DNA of 64,000 nucleotides. It comes from Candidatus Poribacteria bacterium (GTDB taxonomy: Bacteria > Poribacteria > WGA-4E > GCA-2687025). Each line of letters starts with the position of its first letter. Positions within the stretch are counted from its first letter, which is position 1. Shown piece by piece: positions 45,597 through 55,500 of this stretch. The notes under the pieces were generated by a model that saw nothing but the letters and a program-made list of their open reading frames with translations, ran no database searches and was not told where the DNA came from. Position numbers and translations under genes: made by a program. Location of the stretch: contig JAPPNK010000015.1 in NCBI GenBank assembly GCA_028818695.1, positions 62,001-126,000 on the forward strand, in the 5' to 3' direction.

Positions 45597-46835
45597 GTGC
45601 AGTGCTATTTTCGAGGCATCAATTATCGGACAGCCCCCGTGGAGGCGCGGGAGCGTTTTGCGTTGACTTCCGACGAAGCGGGGAAGGTCATGCGCGCCCT
45701 GCAGCGCGCCGGCGCGCCGGAGGCTTTGACGGTCTCCACATGCAACCGGTCCGAGTTTTATCTTGCGGGGCTGCCTATTCCGCAGCTGAAGCGGATTCTT
45801 GATTCTGCGTTGAGCCAATTCAGCGGCGCGAATGTGAGCGCCTACTGGATGGAACTGGAGAATCGAGCGGCGGTGTCGCATCTGTTCCGCGTTGCGTCCG
45901 GCTTGGATTCAATGCTTCTGGGCGAAACCGAGGTGCTGGGTCAGGTGAAAGAGGCGTTTCAGCGGGCGCGGGAGATCGGCGCCGCAGGCATCTTCTTCAA
46001 CGAGGTGTTCAACCGCGCGCTCCATGCGGCGAAGCGCGTCCGCTCCGAGACCGCTGTCGGCGTCGGCACGGTCTCCCTTGCTTCCATCGCGCGGGGGACG
46101 CTCCAGCGCGATCTGGGCGATCTGTCCGAGAAGCGCGTTTTGCTGATCGGAACGGGCGAGATTGGGGAGCAGGTTGCGCGTTGTTTCGTTTCGGGGGGCG
46201 CCGGTCGGTTGACGATACTGAGCCGGACGCTTGCCCGCGCGGAGCGTTTGGCGGCTGAAGTGGGCGGCGAGGCGGCAGACATTTCCCAAAAATGCGCGCT
46301 GTTTGCGGCATCGGACGGGATCGTGTGCGCCAGCGCGGCTCCCTACTACCTGGTTCGGCGGGGCGAAGCGGAAGCGTCGCTGCGTTCGCGCCCTGTGTCG
46401 ATGGTCGATTTGAGCCATCCGCGCAACATCGACCCTGAGATACGCGAGATGGAGAATGTGCGACTCTACGCGATGGACGATCTGCGGGCGGAGATCGATC
46501 GGAACCTTGAGCGGCGGCGTCAAGAGCTGCCGGCGGCGGAGGCGATCGTTCAGCAGGAGACAGCGCAGTTGAGCCGCTGGCACGCCGCGCTGCCGTTGGC
46601 GGAAACGGTCAAGCAGCTGCGGAGTCGGCTTGAACAGGTGCGTCAGGCGGAGCTGGAGCGGGTTGCGGGTCGTTTGTCGGAGGCGGAGGCGCAGGCGGTG
46701 GATGAGGCGACGCGGCGCATCCTTCAGAAGCTGCTCCATGACCCGACGCTCGCGTTGAAGTCGTTTGACGCAAACGACCCTAGCCATGCGCATAAAATCG
46801 CGCTGTTTCGACAGATTTTTGGGTTAAAAGAGTAA
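45597..46835 (+). CDS. hemA: Glutamyl-tRNA reductase
   Basis: 412 aa. HemA reduces glutamyl-tRNA to glutamate-1-semialdehyde, the first step of C5-pathway tetrapyrrole synthesis. The GTG at 45597 begins the typical QCYFRGINYRTAPVEAR. The catalytic Cys49 lies in STCNRSEFY; ASGLDSMLLGETEVLGQVKE is the family signature, RVLLIGTGEIGEQVARC-like the NADPH site, and the C-terminal helix ATRRILQKLLHDPTLALK the dimerisation domain. It follows the ahbAB-like gene by 12 bases. No hemL, hemB or hemC follows before the next unit, so the remaining genes are elsewhere. Confidence 0.95.
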   Translation: MQCYFRGINYRTAPVEARERFALTSDEAGKVMRALQRAGAPEALTVSTCNRSEFYLAGLPIPQLKRILDSALSQFSGANVSAYWMELENRAAVSHLFRVASGLDSMLLGETEVLGQVKEAFQRAREIGAAGIFFNEVFNRALHAAKRVRSETAVGVGTVSLASIARGTLQRDLGDLSEKRVLLIGTGEIGEQVARCFVSGGAGRLTILSRTLARAERLAAEVGGEAADISQKCALFAASDGIVCASAAPYYLVRRGEAEASLRSRPVSMVDLSHPRNIDPEIREMENVRLYAMDDLRAEIDRNLERRRQELPAAEAIVQQETAQLSRWHAALPLAETVKQLRSRLEQVRQAELERVAGRLSEAEAQAVDEATRRILQKLLHDPTLALKSFDANDPSHAHKIALFRQIFGLKE

Positions 46836-47018
46836 GCGCTTCTTTCTCCTCTTGTCCGCTCGGCGCATACAGGTCTTCATTCCCGCGCAGCGTCCCCGCT
46901 TCATCCCCGCCAATGCTGTCGCTTTTAGACGCTGCCAAACGGACGCGGCGATTGATAATGGAGCGATATTTTGATAGACTAAACATGGCTCACATCGGCA
47001 GGAGCGGAGCTGCGGCGT

Positions 47019-50000
47019 ATGGGACAAATCGGTAGGCGCATCTTTGGAGCTGCGGTCATCGGGCTGCTGGGGGCGTCGCTTTTGGCGGCAGAATTAACCC
47101 AGGAAGAAGCGGCGTATTTTGAAACGCATATACGTCCGGTTCTGGCGGAGCGTTGCCTCAGCTGCCATTCTGCCGAGGGCGGCTCGCTTGGCGGCGTTTC
47201 GCTCGACACGGCTGAAGGAGCCGCCGCGGTTCTCATACCTGGCAATCCAGACGAGAGCCGTCTGATACGCGCCCTCCGCCATGAGTCGGACATCCACATG
47301 CCGCCAGGCGGAAAGCTGCCGGACGCGGCGATCGCGCGCTTTGAAGAGTGGGTCAAAATGGGCGCGCCCGACCCGCGCGGCGCAAGCGGACCTGCGCCGT
47401 TAAAGACGTTCAACCTGCAGGAGCGAGCGCAGTTCTGGTGTTTTCAGCCAAGACAAGACCCCGACCCGCCTATGACGCGCCGTCAGGATTGGGCGTCCAA
47501 CGCCATTGACCAGTTCATACTGGCGAGGCTGGAGCGGGAGGGCTTGGAGCCGGCGCCTGAAGCGGACCGGCGGACGCTCATACGCCGCCTGTCTTTCGCG
47601 CTGACAGGGCTGCCGCCGACGCCCGAAGAGACGGCAGCCTTTTTAAACGACGCATCGCCCCGCGCCTACGAAACGCTTGTCGACAGGCTTTTAGCGTCGC
47701 CCCACTTCGGCGAGCGGTGGGCGCGCCACTGGATGGACCTTGCGCGGTACGCCGAATCGCGGGGACATGAAAGCGACGGCAGCATCGTGAACGCATGGAT
47801 GTACCGCGATTATCTCATTCGCGCGTTCAACGCCGATCTGCCGTATGATCGGCTGACGATGGAGCATCTGGCAGGCGATCTGCTGCCCGATCCGCGCCTT
47901 CATCCGACGGAGCGGTACAACGAATCGCCCATCGGAACGGCGTTTTACCATCTCGGCGACACGACGCACAGCCCGGTCGACATACGGCAAAACGAGGCGG
48001 AACGGCTTGACAATATGATCGATGTGGCGACGAAGACGTTTTTGAGTTTGACGGTCGCCTGCGCCCGCTGCCATGACCATAAATTCGACGCCGTTTCGAC
48101 GAAGGATTACTACGCGCTTCACACAATTCTTGCGAGCTCGCGTTTTGCGAATCATGACCTGTATCCGGTTGAAGAGACGCGCGCTTGGGTTGAACAGCTG
48201 GACGCGGTTCGTCCGCGGCTGCGGGAGAGTTTTTTGAAGACGCGGACGGCGGAGGCGGAAGCGTTTGAGGCGTATCTGTCCGCGGCGGCGGAGGCGGTTT
48301 TGGCGGACGAATCGGCGCGCGCCGAGAGAGAAGCTCCCGCGGCGGAACCTGTCCTGTTCGCCGATTTTGAAAACGAGGCATGGGGCGCCGCCGGATGGAC
48401 GGCGCAGGGAGAGGCGTTCGGCGCCGGCCCGGCGCAAGGCAATCTAGAAGGGCAGGCGGGAGTCGGCGGTTTCCAAGGCAAGCGGTTTGCGAACAGCTTC
48501 CACGGCGGTCTAGAGGCGACGGGCGCGCTGCTGTCGCCGTCGTTTGTCATTGAGCATGATTTCGTCAACCTGCGCGTCGGCGGCGGCGCGTATGAGGAAG
48601 AGACGGGCGCGCTGTTAGTCGTTGGCGGGCGGGTTGTTCGGTCGTCGGTCGGCGCGGGGTCTGGCTCCCTGCGCATGACGACGTGGGACGTCTCGGCGCT
48701 CCGCGGTCAGACGGCGCATCTGGAGCTGGTCGACTGGCGCGGAGGCAAGGACGGGTATGTTCTGGTCGACCATATCGAAATGAGCGCGCGTCCAGCAGTC
48801 AACTATGAACTGGACGGCAACTTTATTGCTGAGTCCGCGAAGAAACGGGGCTTGGACGCGGAGCGTCTGGGCGGTCTGGCAAAGGCGTTTGCGCGGCTTT
48901 ACCGTCTTCGGAACAGCGAGAAGCCGCCGAAGCGGACGGCGCATGAGCAGGCGCTGTATCCGTTGTTTGAGCGGGCGGCAGCCGCTTCAAAAGGCGAACA
49001 GAAGAGCGCGCCCCGCCCGTCTGACGCCGCCGGCGAACCGATACTGCTCGCCGATTTCAGGACGGGCGGCTGGGAAGGCTGGTATGCGTCCGGAGAGGCG
49101 TTTGGCGGCAAGCCGTCGACGCAGGGCGGCTTTGCAATGCGTTCAGACGGGACGGTCGACAGGTTTACTGGAGCCGGGTTGATGAGCGCTCGTTCGTCTC
49201 GTCTGCCGGGGGCGGTCCGCTCGCCGACGTTTGTCGTTGAGCGCGACTTCATCAGCGTTGAGGCGATGGGGCGCGGGGCGCAGCTGCGCGTCATTCTCAA
49301 CAACTTCCAGCTCATACGCGACCCTCTGTACGGGCAGCTGGACTTTAGAAAATTGAACGCGAACCGACCTGAATGGCGCCGTTTCGACATGAGCAGATGG
49401 AAGGGGCAGCGGGCGTATGTGGAGATTCTGCATAACGCCGGCGAGGCGCATTTTGTGAATGTCGGTCGGGTTGTCGCGCATGACGGCGGATGGCTCCCTC
49501 CCGCTTTCCGTTTTGACGGAGGCGCGGCAGAGGCGTTGTCTGCATGGGCTGAAGGGCGCATCGGGGCGGAGGAGTTGGGCGTTTTGAACGCGCTGCTGGA
49601 AAACGGCTTTTTAGGGCGCGGCGCGGGAGAGGACGGCGAGGCGTATGGACGTCTAGAGAGGCAGATCCCGCTCGCGCTCGGGGCTGCTTCCTCCTACGGT
49701 CTGCGGAGCCGACTGCAGGCGCCGGGCATGGAGGACGGAAACGGACTGAACGGACGAACGCATGTGCGCGGGCGGTACGATCTGCTGGGCGAGCCTGTTG
49801 AACGGCGCTTTCTGGAGGCGCTGCAGGAGATGGAGAGGCTTGCGCCAAACGACAAGCCGAGCCGAAGCGGACGCTTGGAGTGGGCGCGCGCCGTGGCGAA
49901 CCCCGACAACCCGCTCACAGCGCGCTCCATGACAAACCGCGTCTGGAGCCATCTGTTCGGGAGAGGCATCGTCGCGACGGTCGACAATTTCGGCCTTCTG

Positions 50001-50750
50001 GGCGAGCGTCCGACGCATCCTGAACTGCTTGATTATCTTGCGTCCCGCTTTGTGGAGGACGGCTGGTCTGTTAAAAAGCTGATACGACGGATCGTTCTAT
50101 CGAGCGCCTACCGCATGTCGAGCGTCCGTTCCGCCCGCGCGGTTGAGATCGATCCTGAGAATCGACTGCTGCAGAGCATGCGGGTTCGCCGTTTGGAAGG
50201 CGAAGCGGCGCGGGACGCTGTTTTGGCGGCGTCGGGGCGTTTAGACCGAACGCTCTACGGCAAGAGCGTTCCCGTCCACCTGACCCGTTTTATGAACGGC
50301 AAGGGGCGTCCGCCGGGCGGCAGCGGGCCGCTGGATGGAAACGGACGGCGAAGCTTGTATATTGCGGTTCGGGGCAACTTTTTGCCGTCGATGCTGGTCG
50401 CGTTCGATTACCCGACGCCGTTTTCGACGTTCGGGCGGCGGAACGTGACGAATGTGCCGGCGCAGTCGTTGACTTTCATGAACGATCCGTTTGTGCTTGG
50501 TCAGGCGGCGCATTGGGGCAATGAGGCGTTGAAGCAGACGCTTGGCGCAGAGGAGCGCGTCGTCTGGATGTATGAGCGGGCGTTTGCGCGTCCTCCGAGC
50601 GAGGGGGAGCTGGAGGCGGCTCTGTCGTTTTTGCGGCGGCAGGCGGCGGCGCGCGGCTTAGAGGCGGGCGCTCCGTTTGAAGACGCGCGCGTGTGGGCGG
50701 ATTTGGCGCATGCGCTGTTCAACTCAAAAGAATTCATCTATATTTTTTAA
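47019..50750 (+). CDS. Planctomycete-type cytochrome c/DUF1549/DUF1553 secreted protein
   Basis: 1,243 aa with a signal peptide (QIGRRIFGAAVIGLLGASLL). PSCyt1 has one c-type heme site CLSCH (46-50) and HMPPGGKLPD as the likely distal Met region. DUF1549 follows (DWASNAIDQFILARLEREGL ... LTGLPPTPEE), with ACARCHDHKFD in it. Two related jelly-roll-like inserts lie between (from VLFADFENEAWGAAGW and from ILLADFRTGGWEGWYASGEA), and DUF1553 fills the end (from about residue 946). Such proteins are common in Planctomycetes and relatives, paired with DUF1501, and are linked to polysaccharide breakdown without a proven activity. GGAG is upstream of the ATG. Confidence 0.93.
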   Translation: MGQIGRRIFGAAVIGLLGASLLAAELTQEEAAYFETHIRPVLAERCLSCHSAEGGSLGGVSLDTAEGAAAVLIPGNPDESRLIRALRHESDIHMPPGGKLPDAAIARFEEWVKMGAPDPRGASGPAPLKTFNLQERAQFWCFQPRQDPDPPMTRRQDWASNAIDQFILARLEREGLEPAPEADRRTLIRRLSFALTGLPPTPEETAAFLNDASPRAYETLVDRLLASPHFGERWARHWMDLARYAESRGHESDGSIVNAWMYRDYLIRAFNADLPYDRLTMEHLAGDLLPDPRLHPTERYNESPIGTAFYHLGDTTHSPVDIRQNEAERLDNMIDVATKTFLSLTVACARCHDHKFDAVSTKDYYALHTILASSRFANHDLYPVEETRAWVEQLDAVRPRLRESFLKTRTAEAEAFEAYLSAAAEAVLADESARAEREAPAAEPVLFADFENEAWGAAGWTAQGEAFGAGPAQGNLEGQAGVGGFQGKRFANSFHGGLEATGALLSPSFVIEHDFVNLRVGGGAYEEETGALLVVGGRVVRSSVGAGSGSLRMTTWDVSALRGQTAHLELVDWRGGKDGYVLVDHIEMSARPAVNYELDGNFIAESAKKRGLDAERLGGLAKAFARLYRLRNSEKPPKRTAHEQALYPLFERAAAASKGEQKSAPRPSDAAGEPILLADFRTGGWEGWYASGEAFGGKPSTQGGFAMRSDGTVDRFTGAGLMSARSSRLPGAVRSPTFVVERDFISVEAMGRGAQLRVILNNFQLIRDPLYGQLDFRKLNANRPEWRRFDMSRWKGQRAYVEILHNAGEAHFVNVGRVVAHDGGWLPPAFRFDGGAAEALSAWAEGRIGAEELGVLNALLENGFLGRGAGEDGEAYGRLERQIPLALGAASSYGLRSRLQAPGMEDGNGLNGRTHVRGRYDLLGEPVERRFLEALQEMERLAPNDKPSRSGRLEWARAVANPDNPLTARSMTNRVWSHLFGRGIVATVDNFGLLGERPTHPELLDYLASRFVEDGWSVKKLIRRIVLSSAYRMSSVRSARAVEIDPENRLLQSMRVRRLEGEAARDAVLAASGRLDRTLYGKSVPVHLTRFMNGKGRPPGGSGPLDGNGRRSLYIAVRGNFLPSMLVAFDYPTPFSTFGRRNVTNVPAQSLTFMNDPFVLGQAAHWGNEALKQTLGAEERVVWMYERAFARPPSEGELEAALSFLRRQAAARGLEAGAPFEDARVWADLAHALFNSKEFIYIF

Positions 50751-50772
50751 AACAGAGAGGGCGGAGGCGCAT

Positions 50773-52206
50773 ATGAACTCAACGCGAACGTTCTGCAGTG
50801 GACCGACGCGCAAGATGACGCGGCGCGAGATGTTGACGCGATGCTCAACCGGCTTCGGCGCGCTGGCGCTGCTCGGATTGACAGGCTCTTTCCGCTCCGA
50901 GGACGCCGCTGCAAACATTCTACAGAACAGCCAGCCGCATTTTGAGCCGAAGGCGAAGAGCGTCATCTTTCTGTATATGGACGGCGGACCGTCGCAGGTG
51001 GACACCTTCGATCCGAAGCCGCGCCTGCGCGAAGAGAACGGAAAGCCGTTCGGCCTCTCCGTCGAGCCGACGCAGTTCAACAGCGTCGGCGGCTCTCTTG
51101 GCAGCCCGTGGGAGTTCAAAAAATACGGGGAAAGCGGCATCCCTGTGAGCGGTCTGTTTCCGCATATCGGCTCCTGCGCCGACGACATCGCCGTCATCCG
51201 CTCCATGTATTCGGAGTTTTCGGAGCATACGAACGGCATCTACTTTCTCCACACGGGGCATGGGCTTCAGGGGCGGCCGAGCATAGGGGCATGGGTTACA
51301 TACGGCCTCGGCAGCGAGAACGAGAACCTGCCAGGCTTTGTCGTCTTGGACGGCGGGATGATTCCGCCCGGCGGGCTGGATGTCTTCACAAACGGCTTTC
51401 TTCCTGCGACGTATCAAGGTTCCATCTTCCACACGGGCGACCAGCCGATTGCAAATGTGATTCCGCCCGGTGAGAGCGCCGAAATTCAACAAAACAAGCG
51501 CGATCTCGTGAAGCGCATGGACGACGGGCTATTGAATCGGCTTGGACATGCGGAGGAGGTGGAAGCGGCGATCGCCAATTACGAGCTGGCGTTCCGCATG
51601 CAGTCGGCGGTTCCTGAGCTGGCTGACTTGAGCGGCGAAACGGCGGCGACGAAGCGTCTCTACGGGTTCGAGGCGGAGTATGCGCATACGCGCAGCTACG
51701 CCGCGCAGTGCCTTCTGGCGCGCCGCCTTGTAGAGCGGGGGACGCGGTTCATCGAATTGACCTGCCCAAAGACGGAGGCGAACCGATGGGATCAGCACAG
51801 CGGGCTGACAAAGGGGCATGCGCAGAACGCGCTGGCGATTGACCAGCCGATCGCGGGGCTGCTGAAAGATTTGAAATCGCGCGGGTTGCTGGACGAAACG
51901 CTCGTTGTCTGGGCGGGCGAATTTGGACGCACGCCGTTTTCGCAGGGAAACGACGGGCGCGACCATAACCCGTGGGGCTTCTCCATCTGGATGGCGGGCG
52001 CGGGAATCAAGGGGGGAACGGTCTACGGCGCGACGGACGAATACGGCTATAAAGCGGTCGAAAACCGCGTCTCGGTCCATGACCTCCACGCGACGATACT
52101 GCGGCTGCTCGGAATTGACCATGAACGATTGACCTACCGGTTCAGCGGACGCGACATACGGCTGACCGATGTGTACGGAAACATAATTGAAGGAGTATTG
52201 ACATGA
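50773..52206 (+). CDS. DUF1501 protein (alkaline-phosphatase-like fold)
   Basis: 477 aa. The N-terminus TRREMLTRCSTGFGALALLG resembles a twin-arginine signal. The core is DUF1501: KSVIFLYMDGGPSQVDTFDP, VSGLFPHIGSCADDIAVIRS, HTNGIYFLHTG, TRFIELTCPK, LDETLVVWAGEFGRTP and GRDHNPWGFSIWMAGAGIKG. The metal-binding-like Asp/His residues of the alkaline-phosphatase superfamily can be seen in MDGG, EFGRTP and GRDHNP. GGAGG precedes the ATG, 22 bases after the DUF1553 gene stop. The pair of DUF1553 and DUF1501 genes is a known conserved neighbourhood. Substrate unproven. Confidence 0.93.
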   Translation: MNSTRTFCSGPTRKMTRREMLTRCSTGFGALALLGLTGSFRSEDAAANILQNSQPHFEPKAKSVIFLYMDGGPSQVDTFDPKPRLREENGKPFGLSVEPTQFNSVGGSLGSPWEFKKYGESGIPVSGLFPHIGSCADDIAVIRSMYSEFSEHTNGIYFLHTGHGLQGRPSIGAWVTYGLGSENENLPGFVVLDGGMIPPGGLDVFTNGFLPATYQGSIFHTGDQPIANVIPPGESAEIQQNKRDLVKRMDDGLLNRLGHAEEVEAAIANYELAFRMQSAVPELADLSGETAATKRLYGFEAEYAHTRSYAAQCLLARRLVERGTRFIELTCPKTEANRWDQHSGLTKGHAQNALAIDQPIAGLLKDLKSRGLLDETLVVWAGEFGRTPFSQGNDGRDHNPWGFSIWMAGAGIKGGTVYGATDEYGYKAVENRVSVHDLHATILRLLGIDHERLTYRFSGRDIRLTDVYGNIIEGVLT

Positions 52207-52589
52207 CGCTGAAGGTTCCGCCGGTGATCTACCATTTCACGCTTGCGAGCTATTTTGACATGACCGATCCGTCGGAGGATTACTACCCTGTGTACTATGA
52301 GGAGGAAGGTTTTATCCACAGCACGGCGGAGCCTGAATGGGTGGAGCGCATGGCGAACAAGATACTGGGCGAATGCAGGGACGGAGCGTATCTGCTGGAG
52401 ATTGAGACGGCAAAGATCAAGCCGAAGACGATCATGGAGCAGGCGAAGAACGGGCATTGGTTTCCGCACATCTTCGGCGGTTTGAACAGGGACGCAATAC
52501 TGCGGAAGACGACGCTGGAACGCGGCGCGGACGGCTTGTATATGTTTCCGTCCGAGTGGCTTGAGGAATCTGAAGAGGAGAGCGCGTGA
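52203..52589 (+). CDS. DUF952 family protein
   Basis: 128 aa. The ATG overlaps the DUF1501 stop by four bases. DUF952 signatures are clear: VIYHFTLASYFDM, EEEGFIHSTAEPEWVERMAN, YLLEIETAKIKPKTIMEQAK and HWFPHIFGGLNRDAILRKT. The conserved His residues of IYH, GFIHST and FPHIFG suggest an ADP-ribosyltransferase-like or RES/Tpt1-like fold, as proposed for this family, but function is not known. Its position inside a polysaccharide-type run is unexplained. Confidence 0.88.
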   Translation: MTLKVPPVIYHFTLASYFDMTDPSEDYYPVYYEEEGFIHSTAEPEWVERMANKILGECRDGAYLLEIETAKIKPKTIMEQAKNGHWFPHIFGGLNRDAILRKTTLERGADGLYMFPSEWLEESEEESA

Positions 52590-55500
52590 TGGACGCCGAG
52601 ATCGGTTACGCGGAGTCGGTTTTTGATTTCACGGCGGCGTTTGAGGGCGCGTCTGTGGAGAACTCGCCGTCGGCTGAGGCGTCCATGGCTGAAACGAGCG
52701 GCGGCGAGACGACGCCCGGCATTTTTCTACATCCGCCGCGGGAGGGGGACGCGCGCGTCGAGTTTCAGGCGGAGTTCCCGACGCTGGCGAGCGGAGAGAG
52801 GCTGTATCTCGTCTTCGCGCTCGGCTTGCGGGACGGGGTTAAATTCGATGAGCCGGACATTCATGTGGACGGGGTCCTGTGCGGCGTTGAGCTGAACGGC
52901 GTCCGCTTTTTTGAGGCGGTTGTCGACCAGATTGGCTGGCGCACCTTTATATTGGACGTCGGCGCCTTCACAGGCGAGACGGTCTCCGTCGCATTCATGA
53001 CAAACGCGCTGGACAATTCCAACTACGACTGGCTGCTGTGGGGCAATCCGCGGCTTTACCGGGTATGGGGCGCCGGCGGCAAGTCTCGGCCGCTGCGTTT
53101 CACGGGCGGGCTGTCGATTGCGCGGACGGTTGATCAGCGGCTCTGCGCCCAGCGGTTTCGATATGACAGGTCGGTCGAAGCGGAGGAGGCGGTTCAGGGC
53201 GCGCTGGAAGGTTTTAAAAAGCTGCCGGCGGAGCGGACAGGGGTTTACGCCTTCACGCCGAAGGTGTCGATACGCAGTTTGGCGTCCAGCTCGGACCTTC
53301 TTTTTTCAGGTAAAAATTACGACATGCGCTGCGTCATTGAGAACGCGCGCGAGGCGGCTGTCGAGGATTTCCACCAAATACAGATCGGAATCAGCGGCGC
53401 CGCTATACGCCGAGGGCGCGCCGACCAGAAGACGGCGGGGCTTCAGGCGGGAGAAACATCGGTCGTCTCCTGGCAGATGCGCCCCATCAACCGCCGCAAC
53501 TCGGTCGATGTCGCCGCGGCCGTCAAGTGCCAGTCGAAGCGTTTCATCGGGGAAGAGAGCGAGGCGTCCGCCGATGTGCGCTTCCTTCGGTCGATGCCGT
53601 CCATGCCGGGGCGCATATCGTCCGAAACGCGCAGCATTGTTCACCACGATTATGCGCTGATGGAGAGCGGGAGTTTTCGTCTCGCGTTCATTCGGGAGCG
53701 CGGCGCTTTTGAGTATATCGCTCTATTTGCCGAGAAAGCGGGCAGTTTGACGATGGCCGCCGCCAGCCGTCCGTTTTCGCGCGCCGTTTATCTGGGTTCC
53801 GACGGACAGGAGCGGTCGATTCGGTTTGCGCCTGCGGATGTGTCGATGGGCGGCTCCAGCTCAGGCGAGGCGTCGCTGCATTTCGCCGACGCGCAGACGG
53901 ACGACGAGGGGGTTGAATGGCGTTATGAGGCGTCGTTCACGATGGAGCCTATGACGAACCGGGCGCAGGCAGAGTATGCGCTTTACTCAAGCGAGCCGCG
54001 CGGGCTGCTTCACTTTGCAGGTCCGACGCTCCGCGCCGGCGATGGCGGCCCGAGCGGCAAAAAAGAGTTCGCGCTGTTCCCTGGGCTTGAGATGCTGGAA
54101 GGTTCCGAGACGAGTTCCAGCCCCAGAGACGCCGCTCCGCCCATCTGCGACCGTCTCGCCCCGCACCCGTATAAGATCACCGCGCCGTTGATGGCGGCGC
54201 AGCGGGCGGGCGTGACGACAGGCTTGCTGTGGAACCCGTTGGAGGAGTGGAACGCGGAAGGGGAGCGCGGTTTGAGCGCCTGTTTTTCGTCGCCGAATCT
54301 GCTGGACGGGCAGGACAACCATCTGATGAGTCTCTTTTTGCCGACGATACCGGACTATACGGCGGAGAATCGGTTGAAGGCGGAGACGCCGTTTCAGATC
54401 GACAGCCGGGGGGTTCGTCTGCGGGCGCAGCTGTTTGCGTTGACGCATGGGACGATCTTCGACGCGCCGGCTCTCTGGACGGAGGCGTACGGTTTTCCAG
54501 AGCCGCTGTATCCCGAACGGACGGATGAGGAATCGCTTCTTCTGTCCCGTTACGGCTTTATGGAGACGACATGGGACGAGTCGACCGGGAAGTCGCGCCA
54601 CTGCGTCGATTGGGAGCCGCGCAACGCCCCCGGTTTTGCGACGCTGCTCTGGTACGATTATCTGGCGACGAACGACGCGGCGGTGCGGCAGCGCATTGAC
54701 CATATCGCCCGCAGCGCGATGGAGGAGTCGGGGCCGGAGGGGCTGGCGTCGCCGGCGAATTGCCACATCATGCGCTGGGAGTTTCCGTTCTACTACGGGC
54801 ATGTGGAAGCGGGAATCGAGGGCGCGCGGCGGCAGGCGGAGGCGGTCATGCGCTCTCAAAAGAAGGACGGCGGCTGGAGCTTTGAGCCGTCGGACGATCG
54901 GCAGGCGTCGCTCGGAAAAGCGGGCGAGTCGGTTCTTGGGACATGCGCGCGCAACGCGCTGCTTCTGTTGAAGTTTGCGCGCGTGACGGGGGACGACGAG
55001 ACGGGGTCGGCGGGCTTGCGCGCGCTTCGGTTTATGGAGCAGTTTGCCGTGCCGCGCGGCGCGCAGGGCTGGGAATGCCCGCTCCATGCGCCGGATATTC
55101 TGGCGGCGGCGCATGCCGTCGGAGCGTATATGGAGGCGCATCAGCTGACCGGCGACCGCGCCCATATAGAACGCGCCGAGTATTGGGCGAAGACGGGCTT
55201 GCCGTTTCTTTACTTCTGGAATCTCCCGGATCGGCCGGGCATGCGCTACGCCTCCATACCGATCTTCGGCGCGACGTTCCATACGCATTCCTGGTTCGGC
55301 GTGCCTGTTCAGTGGAACGGCTTGGTGTACGCCTACTACGCGCAGCGGCTGTCCGGTTTCAGCGAGTTTCCTTGGAAAACGATCGCGGAGGGCGTCACGG
55401 CGAGCGCGCTGCATCAGCAGTGGGAAGAGGGGGAGCTGAAAGGGTCGTACCCCGACGGATTTTACGATTACTGTTTGGACAGGCGGGGACCGCACTTGAA

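Noticed and set aside
45909-46793. Minus-strand frame of 294 codons opposite hemA
   Set aside because: Basic, low-complexity shadow of a clear hemA gene.
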